From Cyanobacterium stanieri LEGE 03274 (lineage in GTDB: Bacteria > Cyanobacteriota > Cyanobacteriia > Cyanobacteriales > Cyanobacteriaceae), in contig NZ_JADEWC010000016.1 of assembly GCF_015207825.1 (NCBI RefSeq), positions 1-64,000 on the forward strand: a stretch of 64,000 nucleotides of DNA, read 5' to 3'. Both the position numbers and the translations under genes were made by a program. A model generated the notes under the pieces. That model ran no database searches, was not told the origin of the DNA, and saw nothing but the letters and a program-made list of their open reading frames with translations. Below, piece after piece: positions 17,116 to 24,664 of the stretch (position 1 is its first letter; every line of letters begins with the position of its first letter).

Positions 17116-18054
17116 ATGAAGCCTCTTGCGAAATTAATTGGACAACCCTTAGCTGTAGAATTGTTAGAAAGGGCGATCGCCATTAACCGCATTGCCCCCG
17201 CTTACTTGTTTGTAGGGGCGAAGGGGGTGGGAAAGGCCTATGGGGCGAGATGTTTTGCGGAAATGTTGATGATTCGCCCGGAGGATGATTATGGTGTGAT
17301 GGTGCAAAAAATACAGGCAGGAAATCATCCCGATTTTCTTTGGGTAGAGCCTACATACACTGATAAAGGTGAACTGATTACCGTCTCAGAAGCTCAGGAA
17401 CAGGGTTTAAAGCGAAAAAATGCTCCCCAAATCAGAATTGAGCAAATCAGGGCAGTCAGTCAGTTTTTGGCTCGTCCACCCCTGAAAGCGCCTCGCTCGG
17501 TGGTAGTAATTGATGATGCGGAGTTGATGGCGGAGTCGGCGGGGAATGCTTTGTTAAAAACTCTGGAGGAACCAGGGAGGGCTACTATTATTTTAATTGC
17601 CTCTAGTGTGGATGCGATTCTTTCTACCCTTGTGTCTCGTTGTCAGATAATTCCTTTTTCTCGTTTGACGGAAGATGATGTTGCCTATGTATTACAGCGA
17701 CAAAATGCAGGGGATGTGTTGCAATATCCTCAGTTAATTAAGTTGGCACAGGGTTCTCCAGGTAAGGCTATGGGCGATCGCACTAAGTTGTTAGAAATAC
17801 CATCAGATTTACTTTCTAGGTTATCTCAACTACCCCTAAGGGCGATCGAGGGATTCCACCTGGCTAAGGAAATTAGTGAGGGTTTGGAATTGGAAACCCA
17901 ATTATGGTTAGCGGATTATTTACAGTCTGTGTATTGGGATAAACAAAGGAATATGGAAATCATTGAGAGTCTCGAAAGGGTTAAAGGTGCGCTGAAAAAC
18001 TATGTCCAACCCCGCCTCGTTTGGGATTGCTTTTATCTACATTCTATTACTTAG
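17116..18054 (+). CDS. holB: DNA polymerase III delta-prime subunit
   Basis: A clamp-loader subunit of the replicase, 312 residues from the ATG at 17116 (MKPLAKLIGQPLAVELLERA). The frame stays open upstream to 17089, but those nine codons are heptamer repeat, so I reject the longer start. An AAA+ domain is visible: a modified P-loop (VGAKGVGKAYGA, with Ala where Ser/Thr normally follows the Lys), NALLKTLEEPG, and sensor SRCQIIPFSRL. A degenerate P-loop is normal for delta-prime, which does not hydrolyse ATP. It is divergent from recQ with a short spacer. Confidence 0.92.
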   Translation: MKPLAKLIGQPLAVELLERAIAINRIAPAYLFVGAKGVGKAYGARCFAEMLMIRPEDDYGVMVQKIQAGNHPDFLWVEPTYTDKGELITVSEAQEQGLKRKNAPQIRIEQIRAVSQFLARPPLKAPRSVVVIDDAELMAESAGNALLKTLEEPGRATIILIASSVDAILSTLVSRCQIIPFSRLTEDDVAYVLQRQNAGDVLQYPQLIKLAQGSPGKAMGDRTKLLEIPSDLLSRLSQLPLRAIEGFHLAKEISEGLELETQLWLADYLQSVYWDKQRNMEIIESLERVKGALKNYVQPRLVWDCFYLHSIT

Positions 18055-18498
18055 ATAGTACCTAAATAGTTTTCTCTCAAATTTCTTTCAATACTTATCA
18101 ATTAACAACCAATGACCTTCGTTAAATTCATTACACGGTGAGGGTGCGAGGATAGAATCTATTTGTAACGAATTTTCTGAACTTGGTATTACATCTTAGG
18201 TAACCATGAACTACTTTTTCAGTGCACTCTAATTCACAATTAAAATTGTCAAAATTATCATAAATCATGTTTAAAACTAAGATTTTAAAACTCATAAAAT
18301 AAAACTTATTACCTCTGATTTTCTCTTATTTTTCTCAAAAAAAAAGATTTTTTAGACATTTTTCGTAAAATATTAAGTACAATTACTATATTTTATCAAA
18401 AATTAATAATAATTACTGACAAAAAAAAATAAAATTACTTAGTTATATACAGACAAAAAAGATATAATCAAAAGTATATCCCTCAAAAAATATCAATT
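18055..18498. other. AT-rich intergenic region before the acyltransferase gene
   Basis: 444 bp, very A/T-rich toward the right end (long A and T tracts at 18340-18490). A fragment AATTCATTACACGGTGAGG near 18130 resembles half of the palindrome-centred repeat family. No ORF or RNA gene is recognisable. TATAAT-like hexamers near 18465 could serve the downstream gene, but I cannot single one out. Confidence 0.5.
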
Positions 18499-19260
18499 AT
18501 GGATAATACAAGTTTAGGAGAACACTTTTTTGAATACTTCAATATATTCGTCGCAAACACTCAAGAATTAAAAGAACAAGTCTTCAGAATTAGGTATCAA
18601 GTATATTGTCAAGAATTAGGTTACGAACCTTTAGAAAACTTTCCTGATTCAATGGAAAGAGATGCCTACGATAACAGGTCAATTCATTGTATTTTGCAAC
18701 ATAAATCTACGGGAATTTATGCAGGGTGTGTGCGTCTAGTTTTATCAAATACCAGCGATATAAATGATCGTTTTCCCTTTGAAAGTGTCTGTCCAAATCA
18801 TAGTCTTGATTTTAGAAAAATACCTAGAACAAAAATAGGAGAAGTATCACGATTAGCAGTTATTTCCCGTTTCCGAAAAAGAGCAGGGGAACAAAATACT
18901 CCCGATGGTTTAATCGTTTTTAACAACAGAAATAAAGAAGAAATTAGAGAACAGAGAAGGCGTTCATCTGTCATTGCCTTAGGGCTTTATTTAGCGGCCA
19001 CTGGTTTAGTTATTGATTTAAGCCTTAGTCATGGTGTAACCCTAATGGAACCGAGATTAGCCCGACATTTACGTATGAGTGGTTTAATAGCTCATCCCAT
19101 TGGTAGTCTTGTGGATTTCCACGGCAAAAGAGGCCCCTATATCATGGATAAAGACGAAATTGTTAGCGCTTTTGGCTCTAACGTAGAGGTATATCATCTT
19201 TACCAAAAAATACTTAATACCTTAAAAAAGGGCTTTTCTTATCATTCTTGTATTGCTTAA
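18499..19260 (+). CDS. PEP-CTERM/exosortase-associated acyltransferase (N-acyl amino acid synthase-like)
   Basis: 253 residues of the GNAT/autoinducer-synthase-like fold. The family signatures are VFRIRYQVYCQELGYEP near the N-terminus, a Glu-rich EVSRLAVISRFRKR strand in the middle, and an EPRLARHLRMSG C-terminal segment. This is the acyltransferase family that marks exosortase/PEP-CTERM genomes and includes long-chain N-acyl amino acid synthases, which join a fatty acyl-ACP to an amino acid such as tyrosine. The acyl acceptor here is unknown. Neighbours fit: a VAO-type flavoenzyme follows (406-bp gap) and a PEP-CTERM protein lies 2 kb on. No exosortase is in the window. Confidence 0.85.
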   Translation: MDNTSLGEHFFEYFNIFVANTQELKEQVFRIRYQVYCQELGYEPLENFPDSMERDAYDNRSIHCILQHKSTGIYAGCVRLVLSNTSDINDRFPFESVCPNHSLDFRKIPRTKIGEVSRLAVISRFRKRAGEQNTPDGLIVFNNRNKEEIREQRRRSSVIALGLYLAATGLVIDLSLSHGVTLMEPRLARHLRMSGLIAHPIGSLVDFHGKRGPYIMDKDEIVSAFGSNVEVYHLYQKILNTLKKGFSYHSCIA

Positions 19261-19667
19261 TTGTTTATGACTTATTTTCTAATCAAAGTAATACTATATT
19301 CACTATCATTTGTTAGTTTAATTTAGGATTTTTATTTTATCAATGAATAATTGTCTATAGAAAACTTAGTAAATATTATAGATATAAATTATCGTAATAA
19401 TTTCTATTACTTAATTGACTAACAACAAAAGTAAAAAGTTATCAAATATAGCTTAATATACAGACATTTTTTTAAAATAATAATAATTACAAAAAAGGTA
19501 CTTTAATAGAAAGATAATGAATAGTTTTGGCAAACATTGAATTAAATTGATAAAAATAAAGTTAGTAGTAATAAGTTTAAGTTGTACAAATAACTAAATA
19601 TCTATAAAAATAAAAAACATAAAATAATTTAAAATATAATTATGTTCCACTACCCCAAACAAATATT
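19261..19667. other. Very AT-rich intergenic region
   Basis: 407 bp of mostly A/T with no ORF, tRNA or repeat that I can define. TATAAT-like hexamers near 19636 could serve the downstream flavoenzyme gene. The composition is unlike the coding regions around it. Confidence 0.5.
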
Positions 19668-21263
19668 ATGGATATTGAACAAGCCGTTCATTTTTGGAGA
19701 GATATATTAACCCCAGAAAATGTCATTACTCAACAATCAATACTAGAAGAAAAAGCAACTGCCACATATTTAACTGATAAAAAAATTTCTACCGTATTAC
19801 GTCCTAGAAATGCTCAAGAAATACAAAAATGTTTACAAATAGCAAATAAATACAAAATTCCTATTTATCCTGTTAGCACAGGCAAAAACTGGGGCTATGG
19901 ATCAAAAGTACCTACGGAGAATAATTGTGCCTTAATGGAATTGACAAAGATGAGTAAAATCATTGATTTCAACGAAGAATTGGGTTACGTTACCATTGAA
20001 CCAGGGGTTACTCAAAAACAACTCTATGAGTTTTTACAAGAGAAAAAATCGAATCTTTGGCTAGACTGTAATGCTTCCTCTGTAGAAAGTAGCCTGATTG
20101 GTAATACCATGGAGCGGGGATTTGGGCATACTCCCTATGGTGATCATTTTGCCCATGTTTGCGGTTTAGAAGCCGTTTTACCCACAGGGGAAATCATCCA
20201 CACAGGATTTGGCAAATTCGGTAATGCTACTGCGGCGCCTGTTTATCGTTGGGGATTAGGCCCGTACTTAGATGGACTTTTTACCCAGTCTAACCTAGGT
20301 ATTGTTACGCAGATGACTTTTTGGTTAATGCCAGCACCTGAACACTTTGAAGCATTTTTCTTTAGTGTCCAAAGGGATGATCAACTAGCTGATTTAATAG
20401 ATGCTTTACGCCCTCTCCGATTAGATGGCACCATAAAAAGTGCGGTACATATCGGTAATAGTTATAAGGTATTATGTGCCTTGCGGCAATATCCTTGGGA
20501 GGAATCCAAGGGAGTTACACCATTACCCGATGAGGTGTTAAATCAGTTTGCTAAGGATTGGGATTTTGGAGCATGGAATGGTTCAGGAGGTATTTATGGA
20601 ACAAAAAAACAAGTTGCAGAGGCAAAAAGATTAATTAATAATGCCCTCAAAGGAAAAGTTCGCCGAATCCAGTTTTTGGATGATCGCACCATAAAACTTG
20701 CCGATGGTATTGCTAAACCTTTTCAAAAGATAACAGGTTCTCATTTGCCAGAATTACTAGACCTAATGCACCCCGTTTATGGATTAATGAAAGGTGTACC
20801 TACTAGCACCCAGTTAGCTAGTACCTATTGGCGCAAAAAAACGCCTATTCCCCAAAATCCTGACCCTGATCGAGATGGTTGCGGTTTAATCTGGTGCGCC
20901 CCTGTCGCACCCTTGTTGGGAAGCCATGGGGCAAAAATTAACCAGATTGTCCGAGAAACCTTACTCAAATTTGGGTTTGAGCCTCAACAGTCTATCACCC
21001 TATTAACGGAAAGGGTACTTGATTGCGTCATTACCATTGGCTATGATCGAGATATACAAGGAGAAGATCAACGAGCTTTGGAATGTTATGAAGAGTTGAT
21101 GGATAAACTAACCACCAATGGTTATTACCCCTATCGTTTAGGTATCCATTCCATGAAAACCATGAATAAAGGAGAAGATAGTTATAATCAACTACTCAAA
21201 CAACTAAAAAGTACCCTCGACCCGAACAACATTCTCTCACCAGGGCGTTATTCCCCAGAATAG
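19668..21263 (+). CDS. FAD-linked oxidase, 4-cresol dehydrogenase / vanillyl-alcohol oxidase type
   Basis: 531 residues. It has an N-terminal PCMH-type FAD-binding domain (about 35-220: YPVSTGKNWGYGSKVP; then GYVTIEPGVTQKQLYEFL and GLEAVLPTGEIIHTG). The C-terminal cresol-dehydrogenase-type domain contains GLIWCAPVAPLLGS, the ALECYEELMDKLTTNGYYPYR region and the ending LDPNNILSPGRY. Known members oxidise para-substituted phenols at the benzylic carbon and are often covalent flavoproteins. The substrate here is unknown. Because the upstream gene resembles N-acyl-tyrosine-type synthases, an acylated phenolic substrate is plausible; that is inference. No signal peptide, so cytosolic. Confidence 0.85.
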   Translation: MDIEQAVHFWRDILTPENVITQQSILEEKATATYLTDKKISTVLRPRNAQEIQKCLQIANKYKIPIYPVSTGKNWGYGSKVPTENNCALMELTKMSKIIDFNEELGYVTIEPGVTQKQLYEFLQEKKSNLWLDCNASSVESSLIGNTMERGFGHTPYGDHFAHVCGLEAVLPTGEIIHTGFGKFGNATAAPVYRWGLGPYLDGLFTQSNLGIVTQMTFWLMPAPEHFEAFFFSVQRDDQLADLIDALRPLRLDGTIKSAVHIGNSYKVLCALRQYPWEESKGVTPLPDEVLNQFAKDWDFGAWNGSGGIYGTKKQVAEAKRLINNALKGKVRRIQFLDDRTIKLADGIAKPFQKITGSHLPELLDLMHPVYGLMKGVPTSTQLASTYWRKKTPIPQNPDPDRDGCGLIWCAPVAPLLGSHGAKINQIVRETLLKFGFEPQQSITLLTERVLDCVITIGYDRDIQGEDQRALECYEELMDKLTTNGYYPYRLGIHSMKTMNKGEDSYNQLLKQLKSTLDPNNILSPGRYSPE

Positions 21264-21274
21264 GTGACAGTTTT

Positions 21275-21295
21275 ACCCTCCCTCATCAGGAGGGT
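21275..21295 (+). terminator. Rho-independent terminator after the flavoenzyme gene
   Basis: A 7-bp stem (ACCCTCC / GGAGGGT) with a 7-nt loop is followed by TGTTT. It sits between the convergent flavoenzyme and PEP-CTERM genes and matches plus-strand termination. Confidence 0.75.
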
Positions 21296-21308
21296 TGTTT
21301 AATGTGAA

Positions 21309-22121
21309 TTAGTTTAATGCTTTTGCTTTTTTCTTTTTTAATACGGTCATTGAACCGAGGAAACCGAAAGCTATTAAGCCACCAATGGCCGAAGGTTCAG
21401 GGGTCGTCACTTGTCTTCCGATCTGCCATACACCCGTATAACTCGCCGAACCAGATGATGGAAGAAATGTATCGGGATTTGCTTCTAACTGAGCAATACT
21501 AACATTTTGCAAAGCCGCTTCAACATTTGGGGTAAATCTACCAGTAGCTTTAAAAATATCCCCAGTTATGTTGTCGGTAAAAATCCCTGACACATCAAAA
21601 GCTATTTGATTGAGAGTGGAGCTAGGATCAGCAATATCACCATTTAATAAAAGTACCCTCTGAATACTGTCTAACTGAATACCAAAATTCAATAATCCTC
21701 CAGCCCCAGTATTGTTAAATGTCATGAAGTTAGCAACCGAGTTGTTAGGATTAGCATTATTTACGATAGGGCCTGCTTGAGTGATTGTTGTACAAACTAT
21801 GGCTGGACAGTCCGCCGCTCTTAAGTCAAGAATAGAACCGTTACCGCCTGTTCCAATACCATCTATACCATTTGCAAAGTCTGTACCGTTAGTTGGTGTA
21901 TCTGAAGTAATCCTGAAACCCCCTGCAACGTTTGGAGTATTAGCTGTAGTTACCGGAGGACCAGTAAAATCAAATTGAGCTCCCGTGAAGTATAAGTTTC
22001 CTGTGAAATTAAATTGATCTCCAGTAATAATAGCTGCATCAGCCATTGTAGTGTGCGCGAAGATTCCAGTAAATGCCAAAGAACCTACAGCTAAATATTT
22101 TCCTAGTGTGTTACCAACCAT
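21309..22121 (-). CDS. PEP-CTERM sorting-signal protein (exported, unknown function)
   Basis: 270 residues. It has an N-terminal signal peptide (hydrophobic about 9-24, Ala-rich cleavage region ADAA) and a secreted beta-type body rich in Gly, Thr, Asn and Phe (repeats such as FNFTGNLYFTG and AQFDFTG). The C-terminus is a classical PEP-CTERM tripartite signal: TPEPSAIGG, a hydrophobic helix, and a KKKK tail. Such proteins are processed by an exosortase and delivered to the surface or matrix. The body matches no domain I know. A strong RBS (AAGGAG, 9 nt before ATG) supports the start. It faces the flavoenzyme gene across a terminator. Confidence 0.88.
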   Translation of the reverse strand: MVGNTLGKYLAVGSLAFTGIFAHTTMADAAIITGDQFNFTGNLYFTGAQFDFTGPPVTTANTPNVAGGFRITSDTPTNGTDFANGIDGIGTGGNGSILDLRAADCPAIVCTTITQAGPIVNNANPNNSVANFMTFNNTGAGGLLNFGIQLDSIQRVLLLNGDIADPSSTLNQIAFDVSGIFTDNITGDIFKATGRFTPNVEAALQNVSIAQLEANPDTFLPSSGSASYTGVWQIGRQVTTPEPSAIGGLIAFGFLGSMTVLKKKKAKALN

Positions 22122-22860
22122 CTTGTTTATCTCCTTGTATATGTATGAAAAAATCTATAATGCCTTTTCTTGACTTCTTATTCTTAAGTAAATAACTATT
22201 AGTCACTACTTACTTAATTGATTGTTTGTACGTAAGTATATCTAGGTATAAATTTAACAATTAGACAAAAAAATGTCAACTCCCTTGTATGAAGGTAAGA
22301 TAAAGTTAGTTTTTTTCTATGAAGATAAGATAAATAATATTAAAAACGACAAACCAACTACTTAATAATCAGTAATAATCTCTGTTATTTTTATGGTCTT
22401 GCTTAAGTATGATAATCAAAGACAAATTAGGTAAAATAGATTGTTTAAACGTTAATATAGTTAAAATATACTGTGAAAGCAATGGAAAAACTATTTAATT
22501 AATTTTGCTCCTATTTACTCTGATTTTCTTGATTTAAAACTAATTTTTATTTACCAACGAGAGTGTAACGGATTGTTTATTATTGGTTCTTTTTGTGATT
22601 CTTAAAGTAACAAATCTGAGAATCTTAATTCTTTCTTAAGTATATTTCCTTAGCTTAAATATATTATTTCTGGTTTATTCTAGGGTGCGCTGGTATGAGC
22701 TTTAGTTTCTTTCTTTTTTAAGGTTATGAGTAATAAATAATCGTATATCATGAATTATTGTGGGTTACCAATTAATTAAGCATCCGTAAGTAATGGGATT
22801 GAGGATGATTGGTAAATAGTAGGTGTAACAAAAATTGATCAAAATAGTAAGTGTGAAATA
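22122..22860. other. Long AT-rich intergenic region with repeated TTAAGTA motifs
   Basis: 739 bp between the divergent PEP-CTERM and devC genes, with no credible ORF. TTAAGTA on one strand or the other occurs at 22193-22200, 22211-22217, 22360-22366, 22402-22409 and 22635-22642; three of these are the longer CTTAAGTA. A near-duplicate of about 17 bp (TATGAAGGTAAGATAAA, then CTATGAAGATAAGATAAA) is at 22289 and 22319. These could be binding sites for a regulator of either gene. Confidence 0.45.
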
Positions 22861-24009
22861 GTGAAAACTCCTTTAGCGTGGTTACAACTAAGCCATGAAA
22901 GAATGCGATTGTTGATTGCCTTAGCGGGTATTGGCTTTGCTGATATACTCATGTTTATGCAATTAGGTTTTCGAGGGGCTTTATTAGATAGTGCTACCCT
23001 TATCCATGAAAAAATAGAAGCTGATTTGGTGTTGATTAGCCCTCAGTCTGAGGCTATACATTTAATGAAGCCTTTTTCCCGTCGGGGTTTATATCAAACA
23101 TTGCACTTAGAAGAAGTGGAATTCGTTGCGCCGATTTATATTAGTTTGGGTGATTGGAAAAACCCTGAAACTGGCCAAGTGAGAACAATTATGGCTATGG
23201 GTTTTAATCCTTCCCATTCTATTTTGGACTTACCTTTGGTTAATAAAAATTTGGATGAAATTAAGTTATCGGATACTTTTTTATTTGATGTGGCTTCTCG
23301 CCCTGAGTTTGGCAGGGTTGAAAGTTTATATGAGAGTCAAGGTGAGGTAAAAACGGAGATTAATAATCGAAATATTAAGGTAAATGGTTTATTTTCCCTT
23401 GGTCCTTCTTTCGCGGTGGATGGTACAGTAATTACCAGTGATACAAATATTTTACGAACTTTCCCCGAGCGTAGTAGTGGTAATATTGAGGTTGGGTTAG
23501 TTAAGCTCAAGGATAATGTAGATCCTTTAATGGTTAAGGATAGGTTAAATTCTTTTTTGGGTGCTGATGTGCGGGTACTTACCCATCAAGAGTTTATCGA
23601 TTTTGAGCAAGGTTATTGGTCTAATAGTACGCCCATCGGTTTTATTTTTTTGTTGGGGGCTGGTATGGGTTTTGTGGTGGGTACGGTGATAGTATATCAA
23701 ATATTATATGCTGATGTTTCGGATCATTTACCTGAGTATGCTACCCTCAAGGCGATGGGATATGGGGATAATTATTTTTTGGTGTTGGTATTTCAGGAGG
23801 CGATTATTCTAGCTATTTTGGGTTTTATTCCTGGTTTCTTGATTTCTTCTGGTTTATATGGTTTAACGAAGACTGCTACGGCTTTACCTTTAGCTATGAA
23901 GGTTTCTCGGGTTGTGATGGTTTTACTCTTAACTATTATTATGTGTTTTATTTCAGGGGCGATCGCCGTTAGAAAATTAAAAGATGCTGATCCTGCTGAT
24001 ATATTTTAA
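22861..24009 (+). CDS. devC: DevC-type ABC exporter permease (orphan)
   Basis: 382 residues, with a GTG start at 22861 (KTPLAWLQLSHERMRLLIALAG, a family-typical N-terminus). One membrane helix is near the N-terminus (about 17-37), then a large periplasmic domain (about 45-260), then three C-terminal helices (about 262-282, 308-332, 345-370). This is the MacB/FtsX-like topology. DevC works with DevA (ATPase) and DevB (membrane fusion protein) to export glycolipids or other compounds in cyanobacteria. Neither devA nor devB is adjacent, so it is an orphan here or pairs with distant subunits. Proximity to the acyltransferase/flavoenzyme genes raises the idea of lipid-like cargo; that is inference. 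Confidence 0.9.
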   Translation: MKTPLAWLQLSHERMRLLIALAGIGFADILMFMQLGFRGALLDSATLIHEKIEADLVLISPQSEAIHLMKPFSRRGLYQTLHLEEVEFVAPIYISLGDWKNPETGQVRTIMAMGFNPSHSILDLPLVNKNLDEIKLSDTFLFDVASRPEFGRVESLYESQGEVKTEINNRNIKVNGLFSLGPSFAVDGTVITSDTNILRTFPERSSGNIEVGLVKLKDNVDPLMVKDRLNSFLGADVRVLTHQEFIDFEQGYWSNSTPIGFIFLLGAGMGFVVGTVIVYQILYADVSDHLPEYATLKAMGYGDNYFLVLVFQEAIILAILGFIPGFLISSGLYGLTKTATALPLAMKVSRVVMVLLLTIIMCFISGAIAVRKLKDADPADIF

Positions 24010-24099
24010 TCATAATAAGGATGTAAAGGGTGTCTAAGTGCGATCAAACATAGTCTACTACTTTGCGATCGCCTTTAATTTTGCACAAAAGCAAAATAA

Positions 24100-24122
24100 G
24101 AACCAACTCGCTGAGCTAGTTC
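24100..24122 (-). terminator. Terminator of tRNA-Glu (also read from devC)
   Basis: Ten paired bases (GAACTAGCTC with GAGTTGGTTC, two G-U pairs) close a 3-nt loop, followed on the minus strand by TTATTTTG. On the plus strand the same hairpin is followed by a long T run, so it can also end devC transcripts. Confidence 0.7.
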
Positions 24123-24136
24123 CCATTTTTTTTATA

Positions 24137-24209
24137 TACCCCCAAGGGAATTCGAATCCCTGTCGCCTCCGTGAAAGGGAGGTGTCCTAGGCCTCTAGAC
24201 GATGGGGGC
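24137..24209 (-). tRNA. trnE: tRNA-Glu (anticodon UUC)
   Basis: A 73-nt cloverleaf on the minus strand: acceptor GCCCCCA paired with TGGGGGT, TTC anticodon in a CTCCC/GGGAG-type stem, TTCGAAT T-loop and discriminator A. CCA is not encoded. In cyanobacteria this tRNA also supplies glutamate for tetrapyrrole synthesis. Confidence 0.97.
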
Positions 24210-24349
24210 TTAGGCTTTGTGGTTAACTTGTGGTTTGTGTTCCTTCGTTTAACGCACATATATTAATATAACGAATCCATATTCTAGTGTCAAGGAAATG
24301 GGGTATTTTTTTTAAACTTTTTTTATAGATTCCTTGAAAGCCTTGTAAA

Positions 24350-24432
24350 TATTGGGTATGAGATAAAAATAGATCACTCCCCTTGCAATGAATTACAAGG
24401 CTAATAGTTTGTCGTTCAATAAATTGAACTAA
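24350..24432. repeat. Palindrome-centred dispersed repeat, copy 2
   Basis: Core CCTTGCAATGAATTACAAGG at 24381-24400, with the shared downstream flank GGCTAATAGTTT and TTCAATAAATTGAACTA. Confidence 0.65.
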
Positions 24433-24436
24433 GATA

Positions 24437-24474
24437 ACCTAGGTTCGGGATAAGATTTATAGTCTTGTAAACAG
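24437..24474 (-). repeat. Partial copy of the CCTGAGTTCAGGATAA family
   Basis: ACCTAGGTTCGGGATAAGAT followed by TTATAGTCTTGTAAA resembles the ends at 43430-43465 (inverted), 4465 and 47305. Confidence 0.4.
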
Positions 24475-24563
24475 TTAACAATGACAATTAATAAACTCTA
24501 ACCTGTCACCTGAAACCTGACCCTAATAGGCATATGATCGAGCAAACTTGATATTAAAAAAAG

Positions 24564-24640
24564 GGCGTTGGTGAATTAAGCTATGATTTTTAGTTTAGTT
24601 TGGCAATAGGGAATAGAGTTGTGAAATTCTATATTCTCGA
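24564..24640. repeat. Half MITE-like element, copy D
   Basis: It begins GGCGTTGGTGAATTAAGC, the same terminal repeat as the right end of the 52599-52734 copy. It continues with AGTTTAGTTTGGCAATAGGG, which matches in inverse the right part of the copy at 34579. The other terminus is missing. Confidence 0.5.
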
Positions 24641-24664
24641 ATTTAGAATAAAGGTTGGTTTTGA

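Larger units (their letters stand above)
24010..24664. other. Intergenic region devC / uvrC with tRNA-Glu and three repeat types
   Basis: It holds, left to right, a bidirectional terminator (24100-24122), tRNA-Glu (24137-24209), a palindrome-centred repeat (24350-24432), a partial copy of the CCTGAGTTCAGGATAA family (24437-24474), heptamer-like repeats (24474-24500) and half of a MITE-like element (24564-24640). No protein gene is visible. Confidence 0.7.
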
